In this document: positions 11,601-24,438 of the stretch, piece after piece
Numbering within the stretch: position 1 is the first letter of the stretch
How the letters are laid out: the number at the start of each line of letters is the position of its first letter
From: Cinclus cinclus
Taxonomy: Eukaryota > Chordata > Aves > Passeriformes > Cinclidae
Direction: 5' to 3'
Assembly (NCBI RefSeq): GCF_963662255.1
Contig: NW_026912178.1
Span: forward strand, 744,001-808,000
Length of the DNA stretch: 64,000 bases
Notes under the pieces: generated by a model
Databases searched by the model: none
What the model was told of the DNA's origin: nothing
The model's input: only the letters and a program-made list of their open reading frames with translations
Program-made: the position numbers and the translations under genes

Positions 11601-13245
11601 TGAAAGCATGGGGCCCAAGAAAAACATGGAAACATTATGACAACATAGAGGCCAAGACTCGAATGATTCATTGTATTACCAAGTGGCCTAAAAGGGCATG
11701 GGATGCATTGTGACACCACAGAGGTTAAGAGAAGCAGGGAACCATTGTGACCCAAGGGAGGCTAACAATCTAAGAATCCCTTTTGACACCAGGGGGCGCA
11801 AAAGGACCACGGATGAACTGTGACAGCATGGGGACCTATAGAAGCAAGGATCTATTATGACACCATGAAGGCCAAGAAGCAAACGATTCATTGTGACATC
11901 AAGTGGCCTAAAAGGGCATGGGATGCATTGTGACACCACAGAGGTTAAGAGAAGCAAGGAACCATTGTGACCCAATGCAGGCTAACAATCTAAGAATCCC
12001 TTTTGACACCAGGGGGCGCAAAAGGGCCACGGATGAACTGTGACAGCATGGGGACCTATAGAAACAAGGATCTATTATGACACCATGAAGGCCAAGAATC
12101 AAATGATTCATTGTGACATCAAGTGGCCTAAAAGGGCTTGGAATGCATTGTGACACCACAGAGGTTAAGAGAAGCAAGGAAGCATTGTGGCCCAAGGGAG
12201 GCTAACAATCTAATGATCCATTGTGACACCAGGGGTTGTAATAGGGCCAGGGATGAATTGTGAAAGCATGGAGCCCAAGAAAAACATGGAAACATTATGA
12301 CACCATAGAGGCCAAGACTCAAATGATTCATTGTAACACCAAGTGGCCTAAAAGGGCATGGGATGCATTGTGACACCACAGGGGTTAAGAGAAGCAAGGA
12401 ACCATTGTGACCCAAGGGAGGCTAACAATCTAAGAATCCCTTATGACACCAGGGTGCGCAAAAGGACCACGGATGAACTGTGACAGCATGGGGACCTATA
12501 GAAGCAAGGATCTATTATGACACCATGAAGGCCAAGAATCAAATGATTCTTTGTGACATCAAGTGGCATAAAAGGGCATGGGTTGCATTGTGACACCGCA
12601 GAGGTTAAGAGAAGCAAGGAACCATTGTGACCCAAGGGAGGCTAACAATCTAATGATCCATTGTGACACCAGGGTTTGTAATAGGGCCAGGGATGAATTG
12701 CGAAAGCATGGGCCCCAAGAAAAACATGGAAACATTATGACACCATAGAGGCCAAGACTCAAATGATTCATTGTGACATCAAGTGGCCTAAAAGGGCATG
12801 GGATGCATTGTGACACCACAGAGGTTAAGAGAAGCAAGGAACCATTGTGGCCCCATGCAGTCTAACTATCCAAGATTCCCTTTTGACACCACGGGGCGCA
12901 AAAGGACCACGGATGAACTGTGACAGCATGGGGACCTATAGAAGCAAGGATTTATTATGACACCATGAAGGCCAAGAATCAAATGATTCATTGTGACATC
13001 AAGTGGCCTAAAAGGGCTTGGAATGCATTGTGACACCACAGAGGTTAAGAGAAGCAGGGAACCATTGTGACCCATGGGAGGCTAACAATCTAATGATCCA
13101 TTGTGACACCCGGGGTTGTAATAGGGCCAGGGATGAATTGTGAAAGCATGGGGCACAATAAATAATGGAAATATTATGACACAATAGAGGCCAGGACTCA
13201 AATGATTCATTGTAACACCAAGTGGCCTAAAAGGGCATGGGATGC

Positions 13246-13464
13246 ATTGTGACACCACAGGGGTTAAGAGAAGCAAGGAAGCATTCTGACCCAATGCAGG
13301 CTAACAATCTAAGAATCCCTTTTGACACCAGGGGGCGCAAAAGGACAACGGATGAACTGTGACAGCATCGGACCTATAGAAGCAAGGATCTATTATGACA
13401 CCATGAAGGCCAAGAATCAAATGATTCATTGTGACATCAAGTGGCCTAAAAGGGCTTGGAATGC
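13246..13464 (+). repeat. Class-B monomer with a one-base loss, 219 bp
   Basis: Here GACAGCATCGGACC replaces GACAGCATGGGGACC, shortening the unit to 219 bp, and GGACAACGG replaces GGACCACGG. The CTCF-like core just upstream is intact. The same change appears at 58,977-59,195 and nowhere else that I found, making it a clean marker for the block I / block II relationship. Confidence 0.85.
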
Positions 13465-15223
13465 ATTGTGACACCACAGAGGTTAAGAGAAGCAAGGAAC
13501 CATTGTGACCCAAGGGAGGCTAACAATCTAATGATCCATTGTGACACCAGGGGTTGTAATAGGGCCAGGGATGAATTGTGAAAGCATGGAGCCCAAGAAA
13601 AACATGGAAACATTATGACACCATAGAGGCCAAGACTCAAATGATTCATTGTAACACCAAGTGGCCTAAAAGGGCATGGGATGCATTGTGACACCACAGG
13701 GGTTAAGAGAAGCAAGGAACCATTGTGACCCAATGTAGGCTAACAATCTAAGAATCCCTTTTGACACCAGGGGGCTCAAAAGGACCACGGATGAACTGTG
13801 ACAGCATGGGGACCTATAGAAGCAAGGATCTATTATGACACCATGAAGGCCAAGAATCAAATGATTCATTGTGACATCAAGTGGCCTAAAAGGGCTTGGA
13901 ATGCATTGTGACACCACAGAGGTTAAGAGAAGCAGGGAACCACTGTGGCCCAAGGGAGGCTAACAATCTAATGATCCCCTGTGACACCAGGGGTTGTAAT
14001 AGGGCCAGGGATGAATTGTGAAAGCATGGGGCACAATAAATCATGGAAATATTATGACACCATAGAGGCCAAGATTCAAATGATTCATTGTAACACCAAG
14101 TGGCCTAAAAGGGCATGGGATGCATTGTGACACCACAGAGGTTAAGAGAAGCAGGGAACCATTGTGACCCAATGCAGGCTAACAATCTAAGAATCGCTTT
14201 TGACACCAGGGGGCGCAAAAGGACCACGGATGAACTGTGACAGCATGGGGACCTATAGAAGCAAGGATCTATTATGACACCATGAAGGCCAAGAATCAAA
14301 TGATTCATTGTGACATCAAGTGGCCTAAAAGGGCATGGGATGCATTGTGACACCACAGAGGTTAAGAGAAGCAAGGAACCATTGTGACCCAATGCAGGCT
14401 AACAATCTAAGAATCCCTTTTGACACCAGGGGGCGCAAAAGGACCACGGATGAACTGTGACAGCATGGGGACCTATAGAAGCAAGGATCTATTATGACAC
14501 CATGAAGGCCAAGAATCAAATGATTCATTGTGACATCAAGTGGCCTAAAAGGGCTTGGAATGCATTGTGACACCACAGAGGTTAAGAGAAGCAAGGAACC
14601 ATTGTGACCCAAGGGAGGCTAACAATCTAATGATCCATTGTGACACCAGGGTTTGTAATAGGGCCAGGGATGAATTCTGAAAGCATGGGGCCCAAGAAAA
14701 ACATGGAAACATTATGACACCATAGAGGCCAAGACTCAAATGATTCATTGTAACACCAAGTGGCCTAAAAGGGCATGGGATGCATTGTGACACCACAGAG
14801 GTTAAGAGAAGCAAGGAACCATTGTGGCCCAATGTAGGCTAACAATCTAAGAATCCCTTTTGACACCAGGGGGCTCAAAAGGACAACGGATGAACTGTGA
14901 CGGCATGGGGACCTATAGAAGCAAGGATCTATTATGACACCATGAAGGCCAAGAATCAAATGATTCATTGTGACATCAAGTGGCCTAAAAGGGCTTGGAA
15001 TGCATTGTGACACCACAGAGGTTAAGAGAAGCAGGGAACCATTGTGGCCCAAGGGAGGCTAACAATCTAATGATCCCCTGTGACACCAGGGGTTGTAATA
15101 GGGCCAGGGATGAATTGTGAAAGCATGGAGCCCAAGAAAAACATGGAAACATTATGACACCATAGAGGCCAAGACTCAAATGATTCATTGTAACACCAAG
15201 TGGCCTAAAAGGGCATGGGATGC

Positions 15224-15443
15224 ATTGTGACACCACAGGGGTTAAGAGAAGCAAGGAAGCATTCTGACCCAATGCAGGCTAACAATCTAAGAATCCCCTA
15301 TGACACCAGGGGGCGCAAAAGGACCACGGATGAACTGTGAAAGCATGGGGCCATGGAAAAACATGGAAACATTATGACAACATAGAGGCCAAGACTCGAA
15401 TGATTCATTGTATTACCAAGTGGCCTAAAAGGGCATGGGATGC
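15224..15443 (+). repeat. Hybrid monomer at the site of a lost unit
   Basis: The left part (GAAGCATTCTGACCC near 15,256) matches the unit beginning near 23,138 and 60,955. The right part (CCCCTATGACACC near 15,296) matches the unit one further on, near 23,430 and 61,247. Exactly one 220-bp monomer that stands between them in the other two copies is absent. The switch lies in the shared sequence between about 15,267 and 15,297, as expected for unequal exchange between neighbours. Confidence 0.82.
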
Positions 15444-16304
15444 ATTGTGACACCACAGAGGTTAAGAGAAGCAGGGAACCATTGTGACCCAAGGGAGGCT
15501 AACAATCTAAGAATCCCTTTTGACACCAGGGGGCGCAAAAGGACCACGGATGAACTGTGACAGCATGGGGACCTATAGAAGCAAGGATCTATTATGACAC
15601 CATGAAGGCCAAGAAGCAAACGATTCATTGTGACATCAAATGGCCTAAAAGGGCATGGGATGCATTGTGACACCACAGAGGTTAAGAGAAGCAAGGAACC
15701 ATTGTGACCCAATGCAGGCTAACAATCTAAGAATCCCTTTTGACACCAGGGGGCGCAAAAGGGCCACGGATGAACTGTGACAGCATGGGGACCTATAGAA
15801 ACAAGGATCTATTATGACACCATGAAGGCCAAGAATCAAATGATTCATTGTGACATCAAGTGGCCTAAAAGGGCGTGGAATGCATTGTGACACCACAGAG
15901 GTTAAGAGAAGCAAGGAAGCATTGTGACCCAAGGGAGGCTAACAATCTAATGATCCATTGTGACACCAGGGGTTGTAATAGGGCCAGGGATGAATTGTGA
16001 AAGCTTGGAGCCCAAGAAAAACATGGAAACATTATGACACCATAGAGGCCAAGACTCAAATGATTCATTGTAACACCAAGTGGCCTAAAAGGGCATGGGA
16101 TGCATTGTGACACCACAGGGGTTAAGAGAAGCAAGGAACCATTGTGACCCAAGGGAGGCTAACAATCTAAGAATCCCTTATGACACCAGGGTGCGCAAAA
16201 GGACCACGGATGAACTGTGACAGCATGGGGACCTATAGAAGCAAGGATCTATTATGACACCATGAAGGCCAAGAATCAAATGATTCATTGTGACATCAAG
16301 TGGC

Positions 16305-19300
16305 CTAAAAGGGCTTGGAATGCATTGTGACACCACAGAGTTTAAGAGAAGCAGGGAACCATTGTGACCCAAGGGAGGCTAACAATCTAATGATCCCCTG
16401 TGACACCAGGGGTTGTAATAGGGCCAGGGATGGATTGTGAAAGCATGGGGTGCAATTAATCATGGAAATATTATGCCACCAAAAAGGCCAAGACTCAAAT
16501 GATTCATTGTAACACCAAGTGGCCTTAAAGGGCATGGGATGCATTGTGACACCACAGAGGTTAAGAGAAGCAAGGAACCATTGTGACCCAATGCAGGCTA
16601 ACAATCTAAGAATCCCTTTTGACACCAGGGGGCGCAAAAGGACCACGGATGAACTGTGACAGCATGGGGACCTATAGAAGCAAGGATCTATTATGACACC
16701 ATGAAGGCCAAGAATCAAATGATTCTTTGTGACATCAAGTGGCATAAAAGGGCATGGGTTGCATTGTGACACCGCAGAGGTTAAGAGAAGCAAGGAACCA
16801 TTGTGACCCACGGGAGGCTAACAATCTAATGATCCATTGTGACACCAGGGTTTGTAATAGGGCCAGGGATGAATTGCGAAAGCATGGGGCCCAAGAAAAA
16901 CATGGAAACATTATGACACCATAGAGGCCAAGACTCAAATGATTCATTGTGACATCAAGTGGCCTAAAAGGGCATGGGATGCATTGTGACACCACAGAGG
17001 TTAAGAGAAGCAAGGAACCATTGTGGCCCCATGCAGGCTAACTATCCAAGATTCCCTTTTGACACCACGGGGCGCAAAAGGACCACGGATGAACTGTGAC
17101 AGCATGGGGACCTATAGAAGCAAGGATTTATTATGACACCATGAAGGCCAAGAATCAAATGATTCATTGTGACATCAAGTGGCCTAAAAGGGCTTGGAAT
17201 GCATTGTGACACCACAGAGGTTAAGAGAAGCAGGGTACCATTGTGACCCATGGGAGGCTAACAATCTAATGATCCATTGTGACACCCGGGGTTGTAATAG
17301 GGCCAGGGATGAATTGTGAAAGCATGGGGCACAATAAATCATGGAAATATTATGACACAATAGAGGCCAAGACTCAAATGATTCATTGTAACACCAAGTG
17401 GCCTAAAAGGGCATGGGATGCATTGTGACACCACAGGGGTTAAGAGAAGCAAGGAAGCATTCTGACCCAATGCAGGCTAACAATCTAAGAATCCCTTTTG
17501 ACACCAGGGGGCTCAAAAGGACCACGGATGAACTGTGACAGCATGGGGACCTATAGAAGCAAGGATCTATTATGACACCATGAAGGCCAAGAATCAAATG
17601 ATTCATTGTGACATCAAGTGGCCTAAAAGGGCTTGGAATGCATTGTGACACCACAGAGGTTAAGAGAAGCAGGGAACCACTGTGGCCCAAGGGAGGCTAA
17701 CAATCTAATGATCCCCTGTGACACTAGGGGTTGTAATAGGGCCAGGGATGAATTGTGAAAGCATGGGGCACAATAAATCATGAAAATATTATGACACCAT
17801 AGAGGCCAAGATTCAAATGATTCATTGTAACACCAAGTGGCCTAAAAGGGCATGGGATGCATTGTGACACCACAGAGGTTAAGAGTAGCAGGGAACCATT
17901 GTGACCCAATGCAGGCTAACAATCTAAGAATCGCTTTTGACACCAGGGGGCGCAAAAGGACCACGGATGAACTGTGACAGCATGGGGACCTATAGAAGCA
18001 AGGATCTATTATGACACCATGAAGGCCAAGAATCAAATGATTCATTGTGACATCAAGTGGCCTAAAAGGGCATGGGATGCATTGTGACACCACAGAGGTT
18101 AAGAGAAGCAAGGAACCATTGTGACCCAAGGGAGGCTAACAATCTAAGAATCCCTTTTGACACCAGGGGGCGCAAAAGGACCACGGATGAACTGTGACAG
18201 CATGGGGACCTATAGAAGCAAGGATCTATTATGACACCATGAAGGCCAAGAATCAAATGATTCATTGTGACATCAAGTGGCCTAAAAGGGCTTGGAATGC
18301 ATTGTGACACCACAGAGGTTAAGAGAAGCAAGGAACCATTGTGACCCAAGGGAGGCTAACAATCTAATGATCCATTGTGACACCAGGGTTTGTAATAGGG
18401 CCAGGGATGAATTCTGAAAGCATGGGGCCCAAGAAAAACATGGAAACATTATGACACCATAGAGGCCAAGACTCAAATGATTCATTGTAACACCAAGTGG
18501 CCTAAAAGGGCATGGGATGCATTGTGACACCACAGAGGTTAAGAGAAGCTGGGAACCATTGTGACCCAATGCAGGCTAACAATCTAAGAATCCCTTTTGA
18601 CACCAGGGGGCTCAAAAGGACCACGGATGAACTGTGACAGCATGGGGACCTATAGAAGCAAGGATCTATTATGACACCATGAAGGCCAAGAATCAAATGA
18701 TTCATTGTGACATCAAGTGGCCTAAAAGGGCTTGGAATGCATTGTGACACCACAGAGGTTAAGAGAAACAAGGAACCATTGTGACCCAAGGGAGGCTAAC
18801 AATCTAATGATCCATTGTGACACCAGGGCTTGTAATAGGGTCAAGGATGAATTGTGAAAGCATGGAGCCCAAGAAAAACATGGAAACATTATGACACCAT
18901 AGAGGCCAAGACTCAAATGATTCATTGTAACACCAAGTGGCCTAAAAGGGCATGGGATGCATTGTGACACCACAGGGGTTAAGAGAAGCAAGGAACCATT
19001 GTGACCCAATGTAGGCTAACAATCTAAGAATCCCTTTTGACACCAGGGGGCTCAAAAGGACCACGGATGAACTGTGACAGCATGGGGACCTATAGAAGCA
19101 AGGATCTATTATGACACCATGAAGGCCAAGAATCAAATGATTCATTGTGACATCAAGTGGCCTAAAAGGGCTTGGAATGCATTGTGACACCACAGAGGTT
19201 AAGAGAAGCAAGGACCCATTGTGACCCAATGCAGGCTAACAATCTAAGAATCCCTTTTGACACCAGGGGGCGCAAAAGGACCACGGATGAACTGTGACAG

Positions 19301-20481
19301 CATGGGGACCTATAGAAGCAAGGATCTATTATGACACCATGAAGGCCAAGAATCAAATGATTCATTGTGACATCAAGTGGCCTAAAAGGGCATGGGATGC
19401 ATTGTGACACCACAGAGGTTAAGAGAAGCAAGGAACCATTGTGACCCAAGGGAGGCTAACAATCTAATGATCCATTGTGACACCAGGGCTTGTAATAGGG
19501 TCAAGGATGAATTGTGAAAGCATGGAGCCCAAGAAAAACATGGAAACATTATGACACCATAGAGGCCAAGACTCAAATGATTCATTGTAACACCAAGTGG
19601 CCTAAAAGGGCATGGGATGCATTGTGACACCACAGGGGTTAAGAGAAGCAAGGAACCATTGTGACCCAATGTAGGCTAACAATCTAAGAATCCCTTTTGA
19701 CACCAGGGGGCTCAAAAGGACCACGGATGAACTGTGACAGCATGGGGACCTATAGAAGCAAGGATCTATTATGACACCATGAAGGCCAAGAATCAAATGA
19801 TTCATTGTGACATCAAGTGGCCTAAAAGGGCTTGGAATGCATTGTGACACCACAGAGGTTAAGAGAAGCAAGGAACCATTGTGACCCAATGCAGGCTAAC
19901 AATCTAAGAATCCCTTTTGACACCAGGGGGCGCAAAAGGACCACGGATGAACTGTGACAGCATGGGGACCTATAGAAGCAAGGATCTATTATGACACCAT
20001 GAAGGCCAAGAATCAAATGATTCATTGTGACATCAAGTGGCCTAAAAGGGCATGGGATGCATTGTGACACCACAGAGGTTAAGAGAAGCAAGGAACCATT
20101 GTGACCCAAGGGAGGCTAACAATCTAATGATCCATTGTGACACCAGGGGTTGTAATAGGGCCAGGGATGAATTGTGAAAGCATGGAGCCCAAGAAAAACA
20201 TGGAAACATTATGACACCATAGAGGCCAAGACTCAAATGATTCATTGTAACACCAAGTGGCCTAAAAGGGCATGGGATGCATTGTGACACCACAGAGGTT
20301 AAGAGAAGCAAGGAACCATTGTGACCCAATGCAGGCTAACAATCTAACAATCCCTTTTGACACCAGGGGGCGCAAAAGGACAACGGATGAACTGTGACAG
20401 CATGGGGACTTATAGAAGCAAGGATCTATTATGACACCATGAAGGCCAAGAATCAAATGATTCATTGTGACATCAAGTGGC
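16305..20481 (+). repeat. 19-monomer HOR (4,177 bp), copy 1
   Basis: The unit holds 16 monomers of 220 bp and three of 219 bp (one class D, two class C), which gives 4,177 bp. The same order of variants recurs at 24,439 and 28,616, and in part at 20,482 and 32,793. Markers in order are the GGGGTGCAATTAATC class-D unit near 16,447, ATTCTTTGTGACATC near 16,724, GGCCCCATGCAGGCTAACTATC near 17,027, two class-C units near 17,326 and 17,766, GAATTCTGAAAGC near 18,411, GGGCTTGTAATAGGGTC near 18,827 and again near 19,487, and GGGGACTTATAG near 20,403. Confidence 0.9.
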
Positions 20482-23400
20482 CTAAAAGGGCTTGGAATGC
20501 ATTGTGACACCACAGAGTTTAAGAGAAGCAGGGAACCATTGTGACCCAAGGGAGGCTAACAATCTAATGATCCCCTGTGACACCAGGGGTTGTAATAGGG
20601 CCAGGGATGGATTGTGAAAGCATGGGGTGCAATTAATCATGGAAATATTATGCCACCAAAAAGGCCAAGACTCAAATGATTCATTGTAACACCAAGTGGC
20701 CTTAAAGGGCATGGGATGCATTGTGACACCACAGAGGTTAAGAGAAGCAAGGAACCATTGTGACCCAATGCAGGCTAACAATCTAAGAATCCCTTTTGAC
20801 ACCAGGGGGCGCAAAAGGACCACGGATGAACTGTGACAGCATGGGGACCTATAGAAGCAAGGATCTATTATGACACCATGAAGGCCAAGAATCAAATGAT
20901 TCATTGTGACATCAAGTGGCATAAAAGGGCATGGGTTGCATTGTGACACCGCAGAGGTTAAGAGAAGCAAGGAACCATTGTGACCCACGGGAGGCTAACA
21001 ATCTAATGATCCATTGTGACACCAGGGTTTGTAATAGGGCCAGGGATGAATTGCGAAAGCATGGGGCCCAAGAAAAACATGGAAACATTATGACACCATA
21101 GAGGCCAAGACTCAAATGATTCATTGTGACATCAAGTGGCCTAAAAGGGCATGGGATGCATTGTGACACCACAGAGGTTAAGAGAAGCAAGGAACCATTG
21201 TGGCCCCATGCAGGCTAACTATCCAAGATTCCCTTTTGACACCACGGGGCGCAAAAGGACCACGGATGAACTGTGACAGCATGGGGACCTATAGAAGCAA
21301 GGATTTATTATGACACCATGAAGGCCAAGAATCAAATGATTCATTGTGACATCAAGTGGCCTAAAAGGGCTTGGAATGCATTGTGACACCACAGAGGTTA
21401 AGAGAAGCAGGGTACCATTGTGACCCATGGGAGGCTAACAATCTAATGATCCATTGTGACACCCGGGGTTGTAATAGGGCCAGGGATGAATTGTGAAAGC
21501 ATGGGGCACAATAAATCATGGAAATATTATGACACAATAGAGGCCAAGACTCAAATGATTCATTGTAACACCAAGTGGCCTAAAAGGGCATGGGATGCAT
21601 TGTGACACCACAGGGGTTAAGAGAAGCAAGGAAGCATTCTGACCCAATGCAGGCTAACAATCTAAGAATCCCTTTTGACACCAGGGGGCTCAAAAGGACC
21701 ACGGATGAACTGTGACAGCATGGGGACCTATAGAAGCAAGGATCTATTATGACACCATGAAGGCCAAGAATCAAATGATTCATTGTGACATCAAGTGGCC
21801 TAAAAGGGCTTGGAATGCATTGTGACACCACAGAGGTTAAGAGAAGCAGGGAACCACTGTGGCCCAAGGGAGGCTAACAATCTAATGATCCCCTGTGACA
21901 CCAGGGGTTGTAATAGGGCCAGGGATGAATTGTGAAAGCATGGGGCACAATAAATCATGAAAATATTATGACACCATAGAGGCCAAGATTCAAATGATTC
22001 ATTGTGACATCAAGTGGCCTAAAAGGGCATGGGATGCATTGTGACACCACAGAGGTTAAGAGAAGCAGGGAACCATTGTGACCCAATGCAGGCTAACAAT
22101 CTAAGAATCGCTTTTGACACCAGGGGGCGCAAAAGGACCACGGATGAACTGTGACAGCATGGGGACCTATAGAAGCAAGGATCTATTATGACACCATGAA
22201 GGCCAAGAATCAAATGATTCATTGTGACATCAAGTGGCCTAAAAGGGCATGGGATGCATTGTGACACCACAGAGGTTAAGAGAAGCAAGGAACCATTGTG
22301 ACCCAATGCAGGCTAACAATCTAAGAATCCCTTTTGACACCAGGGGGCGCAAAAGGACCACGGATGAACTGTGACAGCATGGGGACCTATAGAAGCAAGG
22401 ATCTATTATGACACCATGAAGGCCAAGAATCAAATGATTCATTGTGACATCAAGTGGCCTAAAAGGGCTTGGAATGCATTGTGACACCACAGAGGTTAAG
22501 AGAAGCAAGGAACCATTGTGACCCAAGGGAGGCTAACAATCTAATGATCCATTGTGACACCAGGGTTTGTAATAGGGCCAGGGATGAATTCTGAAAGCAT
22601 GGGGCCCAAGAAAAACATGGAAACATTATGACACCATAGAGGCCAAGACTCAAATGATTCATTGTAACACCAAGTGGCCTAAAAGGGCATGGGATGCATT
22701 GTGACACCACAGAGGTTAAGAGAAGCAAGGAACCATTGTGGCCCAATGTAGGCTAACAATCTAAGAATCCCTTTTGACACCAGGGGGCTCAAAAGGACAA
22801 CGGATGAACTGTGACGGCATGGGGACCTATAGAAGCAAGGATCTATTATGACACCATGAAGGCCAAGAATCAAATGATTCATTGTGACATCAAGTGGCCT
22901 AAAAGGGCTTGGAATGCATTGTGACACCACAGAGGTTAAGAGAAGCAGGGAACCATTGTGGCCCAAGGGAGGCTAACAATCTAATGATCCCCTGTGACAC
23001 CAGGGGTTGTAATAGGGCCAGGGATGAATTGTGAAAGCATGGAGCCCAAGAAAAACATGGAAACATTATGACACCATAGAGGCCAAGACTCAAATGATTC
23101 ATTGTAACACCAAGTGGCCTAAAAGGGCATGGGATGCATTGTGACACCACAGGGGTTAAGAGAAGCAAGGAAGCATTCTGACCCAATGCAGGCTAACAAT
23201 CTAAGAATCCCTTTTGACACCAGGGGGCGCAAAAGGACCACGGATGAACTGTGACAGCATGGGGACCTAAAGAAGCAAGGATCTATTATGACACCATGAA
23301 GGCCAAGAATCAAATGATTCATTGTGACATCAAGTGGCCTAAAAGGGCATGGGATGCATTGTGACACCACAGGGGTTAAGAGAAGCAAGGAACCACTGTG

Positions 23401-24438
23401 ACCCAAAGCAGGCTAACAATCTAAGAATCCCCTATGACACCAGGGGGCGCAAAAGGACCACGGATGAACTGTGAAAGCATGGGGCCATGGAAAAACATGG
23501 AAACATTATGACAACATAGAGGCCAAGACTCGAATGATTCATTGTATTACCAAGTGGCCTAAAAGGGCATGGGATGCATTGTGACACCACAGAGGTTAAG
23601 AGAAGCAGGGAACCATTGTGACCCAAGGGAGGCTAACAATCTAAGAATCCCTTTTGACACCAGGGGGCGCAAAAGGACCACGGATGAACTGTGACAGCAT
23701 GGGGACCTATAGAAGCAAGGATCTATTATGACACCATGAAGGCCAAGAAGCAAACGATTCATTGTGACATCAAATGGCCTAAAAGGGCATGGGATGCATT
23801 GTGACACCACAGAGGTTAAGAGAAGCAAGGAACCATTGTGACCCAATGCAGGCTAACAATCTAAGAATCCCTTTTGACACCAGGGGGCGCAAAAGGGCCA
23901 CGGATGAACTGTGACAGCATGGGGACCTATAGAAACAAGGATCTATTATGACACCATGAAGGCCAAGAATCAAATGATTCATTGTGACATCAAGTGGCCT
24001 AAAAGGGCGTGGAATGCATTGTGACACCACAGAGGTTAAGAGAAGCAAGGAAGCATTGTGACCCAAGGGAGGCTAACAATCTAATGATCCATTGTGACAC
24101 CAGGGGTTGTAATAGGGCCAGGGATGAATTGTGAAAGCTTGGAGCCCAAGAAAAACATGGAAACATTATGACACCATAGAGGCCAAGACTCAAATGATTC
24201 ATTGTAACACCAAGTGGCCTAAAAGGGCATGGGATGCATTGTGACACCACAGGGGTTAAGAGAAGCAAGGAACCATTGTGACCCAAGGGAGGCTAACAAT
24301 CTAAGAATCCCTTATGACACCAGGGTGCGCAAAAGGACCACGGATGAACTGTGACAGCATGGGGACCTATAGAAGCAAGGATCTATTATGACACCATGAA
24401 GGCCAAGAATCAAATGATTCATTGTGACATCAAGTGGC
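20482..24438 (+). repeat. 18-monomer variant HOR (3,957 bp)
   Basis: This unit follows the 4,177-bp HOR to about 22,240 and then switches to the series seen at 14,325-16,304 (offset 7,914, becoming 8,134 after the monomer lost near 15,280). It is thus a composite: the first half of a 4,177-bp unit joined to the mosaic of the left block. Together with the preceding copy it forms an 8,134-bp span of 37 monomers. Confidence 0.85.

Larger units (their letters stand above)
8619..16304 (+). repeat. Irregular HOR mosaic
   Basis: No single long period holds here, but parts repeat. 8,610-9,142 matches 11,908-12,440 (offset 3,298) and 15,645-16,177 (offset 7,035). 9,700-10,150 matches 12,559-13,010 (offset 2,859). 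10,588-11,800 matches 5,310-6,520 (offset 5,278). The drop from 3,298 to 2,859 means two monomers (439 bp) present at 9,270-9,700 are missing near 12,450-12,560. The same absence exists in block II (54,874-55,431 against 58,172-58,290), so it predates the block duplication. Confidence 0.8.
1..18049 (+). repeat. Long duplicated block, copy I
   Basis: This segment corresponds nearly base for base to 44,851-64,000. The offset is 44,850 at the start, 43,751 from about 2,150, 45,731 from about 8,260 and 45,951 from about 15,300. Each change of offset equals a whole number of monomers: minus 1,099 (five units), plus 1,980 (nine) and plus 220 (one). Rare variants are shared at the expected places, for example the one-base deletion near 13,368 and 59,099 and the CCATGGAAAAAC variant near 15,351 and 61,302. 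The two blocks therefore descend from one duplicated tract and changed afterwards by gain or loss of whole monomers. Confidence 0.92.
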
